Shown: positions 1-5,668 of the stretch, one piece after another
How the letters are laid out: each line of letters starts with the position of its first letter
Numbering within the stretch: position 1 is the stretch's first letter
Source: Pseudomonadota bacterium
GTDB lineage: Bacteria; Pseudomonadota; Gammaproteobacteria; Legionellales; Legionellaceae
Reading direction: 5' to 3'
DNA: 8,378 nucleotides
Assembly (NCBI GenBank): GCA_021807845.1
Contig: JAKBCM010000052.1
Coordinates: forward strand, 1 to 8,378
The notes under the pieces: generated by a model
What the model saw: the letters and a program-made list of their open reading frames with translations, nothing else
What the model was told of the DNA's origin: nothing
Databases searched by the model: none
Translations under genes and position numbers: made by a program

Positions 1-52
1 ATTAAGATATGATTAAGAGTGTAAATTTAGAGTAAAATGCGGGGCAGTTGGA

Positions 53-916
53 TCACAAAGGTCTTAAAAATTGAAATTTCCATTTAAATTGTGATTGTTC
101 GTTGATGGTAGAAGTCATAAAACGGGAAATGAGTCTTAATATCCCTTTTAAGAATGGATTTTCTGCTGAAACATCCATGCAAGCCGCTACAGGCTGGAAA
201 TCCAGTAAAGATTTGGCTGAATCAGCGGTCAGTCCAATATCAGCCATGGTATACTTTTTCGCTTCAAAGGCGAGGCGAATAAATTCATAATGCATACGAG
301 AGTATGCGTGTGCTTTTTTGGTATGATTATAATCAAGACCACAAACCATAGAATGCAGCGTCTCGCCTTCATCAATGAGCACTAAGATACCCACTAAAGA
401 ACCTTGGTACCACACGCACAATAATTGAAAGGGTTCTGATTTGGCGATCATGCGAAAGAAGTTCAAATCATAGAGTTGTGCTTTATGTTTTTCGGCTACA
501 TTCAGGTAAAGGCGATGTGCGCTATCGGCATAGTCTGACCAATCTCCCTCTATCAAGGATATCGTTGCCCCATATTCTTCAAAAGTTTTCAGCGCGCGTC
601 GATAAGACCGATAATTTTTACGTTTTATTTTCAGTAAAAAATCAGAAAAAGACTCATAGAGGGATAAATTCATCCGCCAGCGGGTCAAATGTTTGATGCA
701 AAAATCTGAGGTGCCGGGGGTAGGGGGCATATTCGCATCTCTCAAATTGAAGCTTAATTGTGCCTTATTGTCGGATTTGATTGATTTTTCTAAGTTAAAA
801 TTAAAGATTAATTTAATGGAAGGTGATTTTTTAGAGGTAATACCAAATAGACTTAAAATAGGAAAGACATGCAAAGAGGCATATTTCTCTAAAGGGGTCG
901 CATTAAATCTAATCAT
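53..916 (-). CDS. GNAT / FemAB-like (BioF2-like) acyltransferase family protein, 287 aa
   Basis: Probable cytoplasmic acyltransferase of the GNAT superfamily, in the branch related to FemAB and 'BioF2-like' proteins; the substrate cannot be told from sequence. Seen: a basic helix at residues 98-116 (KRKNYRSYRRALKTFEEYG) of the kind that opens the second GNAT half, then a strand-turn-strand at 165-181 (LLCVWYQGSLVGILVLI), a 'CGLDYNH' turn at 192-198, and a Tyr-rich helix at 205-218. 'DIGLTADSAKSLLDFQP' at 226-242 matches the usual 'fG.t....K..lGF.P' ending of these families. The first ~85 residues are Lys/Asn-rich and divergent, and the protein is shorter than typical two-domain members (about 340-400 aa), so the first GNAT half may be reduced. 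The ATG at 916 has AAGGA 5 nt upstream (complement of 922-926). It is transcribed divergently from the exported-protein genes. Family assignment is by motif pattern only. Confidence 0.7.
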   Translation of the reverse strand: MIRFNATPLEKYASLHVFPILSLFGITSKKSPSIKLIFNFNLEKSIKSDNKAQLSFNLRDANMPPTPGTSDFCIKHLTRWRMNLSLYESFSDFLLKIKRKNYRSYRRALKTFEEYGATISLIEGDWSDYADSAHRLYLNVAEKHKAQLYDLNFFRMIAKSEPFQLLCVWYQGSLVGILVLIDEGETLHSMVCGLDYNHTKKAHAYSRMHYEFIRLAFEAKKYTMADIGLTADSAKSLLDFQPVAACMDVSAENPFLKGILRLISRFMTSTINEQSQFKWKFQFLRPL

Positions 917-997
917 TTGAATCCTTGAAGGTAGTGGTCTTGAGCAAATCCTATCCTCTTTGTCTAGGAGATTTTAGGAGCTAAAGATGATGAAGAT

Positions 998-1026
998 AAT
1001 ATAAGCGTTATGACATCAATAGTAAA
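998..1026 (-). promoter_or_regulatory. Candidate sigma-70 promoter for the GNAT-like gene
   Basis: On the minus strand, TTTACT (complement of 1021-1026, 4/6 to consensus) is followed after exactly 17 bp by TATATT (complement of 998-1003, 5/6). Predicted transcription would start near 991, giving a leader of about 75 nt before the ATG at 916. It is a consensus match only, and this AT-rich DNA yields chance matches. Confidence 0.35.
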
Positions 1027-1079
1027 TGCTATGTGTAGCAAGACCGACGATGGAGAAAGAAATACCAGGATAAAAAAAA

Positions 1080-1130
1080 TGAATGGTCAACACACCCTAA
1101 AAAAATGTGTTGTAAAAACATGATCATTCA
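1080..1130. repeat. Nested inverted repeats (possible operator or RNA hairpin)
   Basis: Two overlapping dyads are visible. The outer one pairs TGAATGGTCA (1080-1089) with TGATCATTCA (1121-1130), 9 of 10 complementary. The inner one pairs CAACACA (1088-1094) with TGTGTTG (1106-1112), perfect over 7 bp with an A-rich 11-nt loop. They share two bases (1088-1089), so the full-length stems are partly exclusive. A third copy of the outer half-site, TGAATGATC, occurs at 1169-1177. There is no T-run after either stem, so an intrinsic terminator is unlikely. A protein-binding site or leader RNA structure upstream of 1208 is possible. Confidence 0.4.
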
Positions 1131-1207
1131 TTCAGAGTAAATGGGGGTCGAGATAATCAAAGCCCATCTGAATGATCGTTAGGAAAGACAACTGATAAGG
1201 AAAGCTC

Positions 1208-1339
1208 ATGACTTTTGATAAGGGAAGGTATGCTTCAATTTTAGCCATGATCTCATATGCTCAAAATACGTTCGCTCAACCAGAAATCCCCTTTGATTTC
1301 CATTTATTTTTCTCATTTAAGGAAGATACGCTATGTTAA
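1208..1339 (+). CDS. Small ORF, 43 aa, signal-peptide-like; overlaps start of the propeller gene
   Basis: A short ORF not long enough for default gene callers. The ATG at 1208 is preceded by AAGGA at 1197-1201, spaced 6 nt, as good a ribosome binding site as any in the window. The product starts with a basic segment (K5, R7), then a mostly hydrophobic stretch YASILAMISYAQNTFA (8-23) ending in a plausible signal-peptidase site before QPE, followed by an aromatic-rich tail (FDFHLFFSF, 29-37). The TAA at 1337-1339 overlaps the downstream ATG at 1333 in another frame (ATGTTAA), and the Shine-Dalgarno of that gene (AAGGAAG, 1319-1325) lies inside this ORF. That layout is typical of translational coupling. 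It may be a leader peptide, a small exported protein, or the decayed 5' end of an older exported gene. I do not recognise a family. Confidence 0.4.
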   Translation: MTFDKGRYASILAMISYAQNTFAQPEIPFDFHLFFSFKEDTLC

Positions 1340-2496
1340 GGAACCTCACGAAAAGCATATTAGTATTTGCCCTGTTACTCTGTCCTCTGCTGACAAGTGC
1401 AGGCACTGTCCCAATCACAGTTAACTTTGCCAATGGGATTACAACCTTTGCTCCAGGCGCCCATGGAACTGCAAATTATGTGGTCGCTGTAAATGCAGGT
1501 GTTATACCAGCCAATACAGCATTGAATCTCAGTACATCACAACTTCCTGCTTGGGCAACACAGTTGACCAATGTTGCCAGTGCTTGCGCAGGTATCGCTG
1601 TATGTCCTAAGCCATTTCCATTAAAAGCTGGACAAAGTTGCTGTTTGATGCTCGATTTGGATGGAACAACCCTCGCAAGTCAAGCCCATGGTTTATCGGT
1701 GCTTGTTGCAACGACGCCTGCTACCTATCAAGCGAGGGCCACCACAACGGTCACTGTTTTAAACACTACAACCCAAGACTATGTGGGCACACAAAGTGGT
1801 AGCGTTTATTATTCAGCTAATAATGGTGCAAATTGGACAGCTCTCACTAAGCCCGTTGCAGGATATGCTGTGAATGGGGTCACTCTGAGTCATAACATTC
1901 TTTATGCAGCCAGTACTGACCACCATGTTTATTATTCAACGAATAATGGCACCTCTTGGTATAAAAGTAGTGTCACACCCGATGCGAGCGCAGTGAACAC
2001 CGTATTTGTCACTTCTGCAAATAAGATACTGATCGGTACGGATGGGGGGCATGTCTATAGCTCAACTGATAATGGAGCCACTTGGACTGCTACAATGGCA
2101 GCACCTGGTACAGGTGCTGTGAATGGGGTATTTGGGACGGATGCTGGCGATTTATATGCGGGTTCTGCAGACGGCTTTGTCTATTATTCACACGATTCTG
2201 GAAAAAACTGGGCTGCTATCAATGGTGCGCCAGATGGAAGTGCCATTCAAGATGTTTATATTGGCAACAACACCCTTTATGTCAATACTGCAAACGAATA
2301 CGCTTATACCAGCACAAATCTGAAAGGAGGCGGGGCTTGGACTACTTATGCACAAACGGTTTATCGATTGTTCGTCGATTCAAAGGCTGCCATCATCAAT
2401 GCTGGCACACAAGGTGGTTATGTCTATTCGTTAGCAACCGGCGATGAGTTGGGGTTTGTAACGGCTAGTCCAATCAACGGGTTATTCTTTAAATAA
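1333..2496 (+). CDS. Exported Asp-box (BNR) six-bladed beta-propeller protein, 387 aa
   Basis: Predicted secreted or periplasmic propeller of the sialidase/BNR-repeat fold; likely a binding scaffold, since no sialidase catalytic residues can be assigned. Residues 1-23 are a Sec signal peptide (basic LRNLTKS, Leu-rich core, cleavage near TSA/G). Residues 25-143 form a beta-rich Ig-like domain with cysteines at 85, 91, 103 and 104 around 'FPLKAGQSCCLMLDL'. From about 148 to the end are six units of 41-42 residues. Asp-boxes (S-x-[ND]-x-G-x-x-W) lie at 161-168, 202-209, 244-251 and 286-293, a degenerate one at 327-336 (STNLKGGGAW), and a last blade without a box. The unit repeat is visible in DNA: GTTTATTATTCA recurs 123 bp apart at 1804 and 1927. 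The start is supported by AAGGAAG at 1319-1325, 7 nt before ATG. The short ORF at 1208 overlaps its start. Sometimes such proteins are labelled Ycf48-like; specific function unknown. Confidence 0.85.
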   Translation: MLRNLTKSILVFALLLCPLLTSAGTVPITVNFANGITTFAPGAHGTANYVVAVNAGVIPANTALNLSTSQLPAWATQLTNVASACAGIAVCPKPFPLKAGQSCCLMLDLDGTTLASQAHGLSVLVATTPATYQARATTTVTVLNTTTQDYVGTQSGSVYYSANNGANWTALTKPVAGYAVNGVTLSHNILYAASTDHHVYYSTNNGTSWYKSSVTPDASAVNTVFVTSANKILIGTDGGHVYSSTDNGATWTATMAAPGTGAVNGVFGTDAGDLYAGSADGFVYYSHDSGKNWAAINGAPDGSAIQDVYIGNNTLYVNTANEYAYTSTNLKGGGAWTTYAQTVYRLFVDSKAAIINAGTQGGYVYSLATGDELGFVTASPINGLFFK

Positions 2497-2602
2497 TGGT
2501 AATGATCACATGATTCTCTGCCATGGTGAGAACATTCTCTTTACGCTCAGAATCACGTTGAAGGTTGCTCAACACACCCTATTTAAATGAATCACTCACA
2601 GT

Positions 2603-2608
2603 GGAGGT
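2603..2608 (+). promoter_or_regulatory. Ribosome binding site that fixes the S53 protease start
   Basis: GGAGGT lies 5 nt before the ATG at 2614. The upstream in-frame ATG at 2587 has no Shine-Dalgarno (preceded by CCCTATTTAA), and starting there would put the polar segment NHSQWRC before an otherwise standard signal peptide. The ATG at 2614 gives MLKLKKLAMALLPL, a normal Sec signal start. Confidence 0.75.
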
Positions 2609-2613
2609 GTTTG

Positions 2614-4599
2614 ATGTTGAAGCTAAAAAAATTGGCAATGGCTCTACTCCCTTTAAATATGGTAGCCATGGCGGTTCATGCGGATATCAGTAAGTCCCGA
2701 CTCACTTTGCAAAGCCCTGGTTTAAGCTTCGTGAAAGAGGCAACCTATCTCAAACCGGTCAAACCAAATACAACCATGCATGTTACCGTGTGGCTTAAAT
2801 TAAGACATGAAAAACAACTCGACCAACTGGTTCATGATGTTTACGATCCAAATAGCTCAAGATATCAGAAGTTTATGACACCGGAGGAATATAAAGAAAC
2901 GTTTGCTCCCAGTGCACAGGTGGAAGAATCAGTACGCCGATATTTTATTGCACAAGGCATGCAAGCAGAAATTATCAATCATAGTGTTAAAGTGACTGCA
3001 AGTGTTCAGCAAATTGAGAAAACCTTCAAAACTCAAATCAATACCTATCGGTTCCAAAATCAAACCGTGTTTGCCAATGCCTCAGCGCCGACATTAAGTG
3101 CTGATATAGCCCGGCATGTATTGGAAGTGACAGGACTCAGCAATATTGTTCAATACAAATCACATTCGCTACGGGCACCTGCACCTCATCCGCAACAAAA
3201 GCCTGATAAAGTACATGATATTAATATGATTTGGGATTCTTTTATTCCTAGTGCAGTCCCCACCAATCAATCTACAATTGCGGGCATTACCGGTGCTAAC
3301 CTCATCACGACCTACCAATTCAACAAAGTTCCGGCTGTAAATGGAACAACCATTAATGGTTCAGGCCAGACCATTGTTATCTTGGATGGTTGTGATACGA
3401 ATAGTGCTACGCAAATTTTATCTGATGCCAATGCATATAATACAGCAAATGGATTGCCACCATATGTCACAACCGGCGCATCAAAAAACTTTGCTATCCT
3501 TAATCCCGATGGGACTCAATATACCACTTGTGGAAGTAATCCGAAGCCTGGTTCATGGAATATCGAGATAGCGATAGATTTGGAATCGTCTCACACAGTA
3601 GCTCCGAACGCGAATGTGGTTTTGGTTTTATCATCACCGGGAGACGGCTCGGTATTGGATGCTGATTTGGCAACAATCATCGCTTCACTGATAGCCAATC
3701 AGTTTACGATTGACGGGTTTAGCAATGCGTATATTCTGTCTAACAGTTGGGGCGGTGATGAACCAGGTGCGTATTCTGAAGCATTGGAATCTTCTTTAAA
3801 GACTGCAGCAGCAGCAGGTATGAGCCTAAATTTCTCTTCTGGTGATTGCGGTGATTATACCTATACCTCTCCAAACGGTAGTGGTGGTACTTGTGCTCAT
3901 AATGGGCAAACACATTCTGTTGCATACCCCGCAAGCTCTCAATATGTGACTGGTTTGGGTGGTACGAGCCTATTTGTTGATAACACTTGGGCGTATGCTT
4001 TTGAATCTGGCTGGGGTACTTATAACACCGGTGGTTTTGTATATGGTGCCACAGGAGGGATTAGCCAAAGTGTTTCAAATCCGGCTTGGCAAGCGACCAT
4101 CAGCACCTATACCGCTGGCGGGTATACTGGGACAATAGGTGCTTATCAACATCGTGCAGTCCCTGATATAGGATTTTTGGCTGATCCTGTCACAGGTTTG
4201 ATCATTTATGAGGGAAATACAAACTTTCCTGGTGGTGGTACAAGTTTGGCGTGTCCTTTATACGCAGGTATTCTTGCTTTGATTAACCAAGAGCGTCATC
4301 TATTGGGTAAAGGCGTCATCGGGCTCACAGCGCCTTATTTATACAATTCATATAGTACATTGGTGGCAGCGAATGCGCTTCGGTTGGTTATTCCGCCTCA
4401 TCAAATCATCTCGGGGGCTACAAACCCACCTAGCGGGGCGCCCCTCTCCGCGTTTACGTTGACTGTGAATAACGTTGCTCAAACCTTTAGTTGGGATTCA
4501 TCATTAACCGTTGGGCCAGAACACCAATTCTGGAATGATGTGGTTGGGGTAGGTACGCCCTATGCTCCAAGCTTCGTGCCAACTATGGCTTATATGTAG
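2614..4599 (+). CDS. Secreted pro-sedolisin, S53 family serine-carboxyl peptidase, 661 aa
   Basis: Acid-acting endopeptidase made as an inactive precursor and exported; processing removes the N-terminal prodomain. Numbering from the ATG at 2614: signal peptide 1-23 (MLKLKKLAMALL...VHA); Pro-kumamolisin activation domain about 30-185 with the typical 'VYDPNSSRYQKFMTPEEY' segment (76-93); catalytic domain about 215-661. The Glu-Asp pair is E318 and D322 (WNIEIAID), the oxyanion Asp is D411 (SSGDCGD), and the nucleophile is S544 in GGTSLACP, so the catalytic set is complete. Cysteines (C260, C306, C412, C427, C547) fit an exported protein. The C-terminus 'FWNDVVGVGTP' keeps the Asp-Val that starts the family calcium site, but the protein ends only 18 residues after that Asp-Val and lacks the usual downstream Gly-x-Gly-x-Asp. 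It lies 117 nt after the propeller gene with no clear terminator between, so read-through is possible. Type II secretion is plausible but not shown. Confidence 0.9.
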   Translation: MLKLKKLAMALLPLNMVAMAVHADISKSRLTLQSPGLSFVKEATYLKPVKPNTTMHVTVWLKLRHEKQLDQLVHDVYDPNSSRYQKFMTPEEYKETFAPSAQVEESVRRYFIAQGMQAEIINHSVKVTASVQQIEKTFKTQINTYRFQNQTVFANASAPTLSADIARHVLEVTGLSNIVQYKSHSLRAPAPHPQQKPDKVHDINMIWDSFIPSAVPTNQSTIAGITGANLITTYQFNKVPAVNGTTINGSGQTIVILDGCDTNSATQILSDANAYNTANGLPPYVTTGASKNFAILNPDGTQYTTCGSNPKPGSWNIEIAIDLESSHTVAPNANVVLVLSSPGDGSVLDADLATIIASLIANQFTIDGFSNAYILSNSWGGDEPGAYSEALESSLKTAAAAGMSLNFSSGDCGDYTYTSPNGSGGTCAHNGQTHSVAYPASSQYVTGLGGTSLFVDNTWAYAFESGWGTYNTGGFVYGATGGISQSVSNPAWQATISTYTAGGYTGTIGAYQHRAVPDIGFLADPVTGLIIYEGNTNFPGGGTSLACPLYAGILALINQERHLLGKGVIGLTAPYLYNSYSTLVAANALRLVIPPHQIISGATNPPSGAPLSAFTLTVNNVAQTFSWDSSLTVGPEHQFWNDVVGVGTPYAPSFVPTMAYM

Positions 4600-4647
4600 T
4601 GAGGGATATCATAGATGCACTAAAATCATAACTGTGATAGCCTGGGT

Positions 4648-4676
4648 TTGACAAATTCATCCTGTTATTTTTTATT
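4648..4676 (+). promoter_or_regulatory. Candidate sigma-70 promoter for the outer-membrane barrel gene
   Basis: A perfect -35 box TTGACA (4648-4653) is followed after 17 bp by TTTATT (4671-4676), a 4/6 match to TATAAT. Transcription would begin near 4683, only about 11 nt before the ATG at 4694, which leaves the AGGA Shine-Dalgarno (4681-4684) at the very 5' end. The tight geometry lowers confidence in the -10 choice, but the -35 match suggests the barrel gene is transcribed separately from the protease gene. Confidence 0.4.
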
Positions 4677-4693
4677 TACTAGGAACGTTCATA

Positions 4694-5461
4694 ATGTTAG
4701 ATAGTCGAAGATCTGTTGCAATACTGCTGTCCTCTTTGCTCAGTATGTATACCCAAAGTTCATTCGCCTCATTAGCCGCCTGTCTCTTTGACTGGAATCT
4801 TTATAGGCCAATGTTAGCACTCAATCTTGGTCCAGATTTTGTGAAGGTAGGGCGAGCGCAAACACTTACTTTACTGCCGCCTTTTCAAAACCATTATACA
4901 AGTGCCAACGCTAGTGCAAACGTTGTAGATGGTGGGATATTTCTTGGTTTAGAGAGACTTATCACAGATGAGTTGTATGCTGACTTTGGGATTTCAGGGT
5001 ATGCTGATGGACAGCTCACTCCAAAAGGGGATGTTTGGCAATTTGGCTTGCCTGAATTCTCCGATCTATACTATTCCTACCACATACAGCATTCTCGTGT
5101 GATGTTTACTAACAAATTACTCGTCTCATCGCTGAGCTTTGAAGGCATACATCCTTATTTTTCATGGGAGATTGGAGCAGCTTTTAACCGTGCTTCGGGG
5201 TATCAAGAAACCTCATTGGTGGACATGGCTGTCCCTACTGCGCCATTTGCTAATCATAATCAAATTTCTTTCACATGGGGTGTAGGTGTTGGGCTTGATT
5301 ACGATATCAACCGCCATGTAAGGGTTGGTGTAGGCTATCAGTATGCGGATTTAGGTAGCGCCTCTTTAGGATTAACTACCGCTGAAACAACGACTGAAAC
5401 CTTGGTTTTATCTAATTTGTATACCAACCAAGTACGAGCTCAATTGACGTTACTTTTTTAG
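4694..5461 (+). CDS. OmpA-like outer-membrane beta-barrel protein, 255 aa
   Basis: Predicted small outer-membrane barrel, probably eight-stranded, of the OmpA N-terminal / opacity-protein-like type. Seen: a signal peptide (R5, R6, then VAILLSSLLSMY, cleavage near SFA at 23-25); alternating hydrophobic strands such as 'DGGIFLGLERLI' (79-90), 'LYADFGISGYADG' (94-106), 'HPYFSWEIGAAFN' (153-165) and 'SFTWGVGVGLDYDI' (192-205); the family-typical 'VRVGVGYQYADLG' (209-221); and a last strand ending 'QVRAQLTLLF' with the C-terminal Phe recognised by the Bam assembly machinery. Residues after the signal peptide have C30 but no lipobox. AGGA at 4681-4684 lies 9 nt before the ATG. Such barrels in intracellular bacteria often act as surface antigens or adhesins, but no ligand can be inferred here. 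It is convergent with the large minus-strand gene and separated from it by a palindromic element. Confidence 0.85.
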   Translation: MLDSRRSVAILLSSLLSMYTQSSFASLAACLFDWNLYRPMLALNLGPDFVKVGRAQTLTLLPPFQNHYTSANASANVVDGGIFLGLERLITDELYADFGISGYADGQLTPKGDVWQFGLPEFSDLYYSYHIQHSRVMFTNKLLVSSLSFEGIHPYFSWEIGAAFNRASGYQETSLVDMAVPTAPFANHNQISFTWGVGVGLDYDINRHVRVGVGYQYADLGSASLGLTTAETTTETLVLSNLYTNQVRAQLTLLF

Positions 5462-5496
5462 CGCTTTTCATAGGCTCCATACATGTCAACACGCCC

Positions 5497-5652
5497 CTAG
5501 TATAGGGCTTCACTGATTTTGTCTTGCTCCTACACGTCATCCCGAGCTTGCGAGGGATCTCTTGAATATTGCACTGTACTTATTTCGAAGATCGCAAGCT
5601 CGGGATGACAGTACTAACGGAGCAAGGCAAAATCGGTGAAACGCTGCACTAG
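5497..5652. repeat. 156-bp imperfect palindromic element (MITE/REP-like) between convergent genes
   Basis: A long interrupted inverted repeat with CTAG at both outer ends (5497-5500 and 5649-5652). The outer arm 5510-5530 pairs with 5619-5639 at 19 of 21 positions; both mismatches are T against G, so they become U-G pairs in plus-strand RNA only. The inner arm GTCATCCCGAGCTTGCG (5536-5552) pairs perfectly over 17 bp with 5593-5609. The left inner arm also folds on itself (ATCCC...GGGAT, 5539-5558). The central loop is about 28-40 nt. Repeats with the core 'GTCATCCCGAGC..GCGAGGGATC' are a known type of dispersed palindrome in several proteobacterial genomes; membership is by pattern recall. 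Its place between two gene ends suggests a tolerated insertion that may also act as a bidirectional transcription stop. Confidence 0.8.
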
Positions 5653-5668
5653 CACACCATTAGGTTAA

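Larger units (their letters stand above)
917..1207. other. Intergenic region between divergent genes
   Basis: No convincing gene in this stretch. It holds the candidate promoter of the minus-strand acyltransferase gene, the nested inverted repeats at 1080-1130, a third TGAATGATC copy at 1169-1177, and a weak -10-like GATAAT at 1152-1157 that could serve the plus-strand ORF at 1208 (no good -35). A 37-codon ORF at 1010-1123 has no clear ribosome binding site and is not called. The AAGGA at 1197-1201 belongs to the small ORF that follows. Confidence 0.6.

Noticed and set aside
102..920. Plus-strand ORFs at 102-290, 478-696 and 693-920 opposite the acyltransferase gene
   Set aside because: They are antisense shadows; the minus-strand frame has clear GNAT motifs and a good ribosome binding site.
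1010..1123. 37-codon ORF in the intergenic region (starts ATG ACA TCA)
   Set aside because: No Shine-Dalgarno, no signal or domain-like pattern, and it runs through the inverted repeats; length is within chance expectation.
1141..1182. 13-codon ORF as a leader peptide
   Set aside because: Only a weak GAG upstream, no regulatory codon run, and no terminator/antiterminator pair follows.
1349..1404. Lipoprotein signal (C17) in the propeller protein
   Set aside because: The residues before Cys are LLL, which do not fit a lipobox; a signal-peptidase I site after TSA fits better.
2082..2447. Overlapping ORFs at 2082-2447 and 2123-2323 inside the propeller gene
   Set aside because: Trp/Cys-rich alternative-frame translations of the Asp-box repeats; no start signals.
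2587..2613. ATG at 2587 as the protease start
   Set aside because: No Shine-Dalgarno and it adds a polar extension before a standard signal peptide; ATG 2614 has GGAGGT at ideal spacing.
4607..4639. Stem TATCATAG/CTGTGATA after the protease gene as an intrinsic terminator
   Set aside because: 17-nt loop, one G-U pair, AT-rich stem and no T-run after it.
5497..5652. CRISPR array or tRNA/ncRNA gene in the convergent intergenic region
   Set aside because: Only two inverted arms, no direct spaced repeats, and no tRNA cloverleaf; best explained as a palindromic element.
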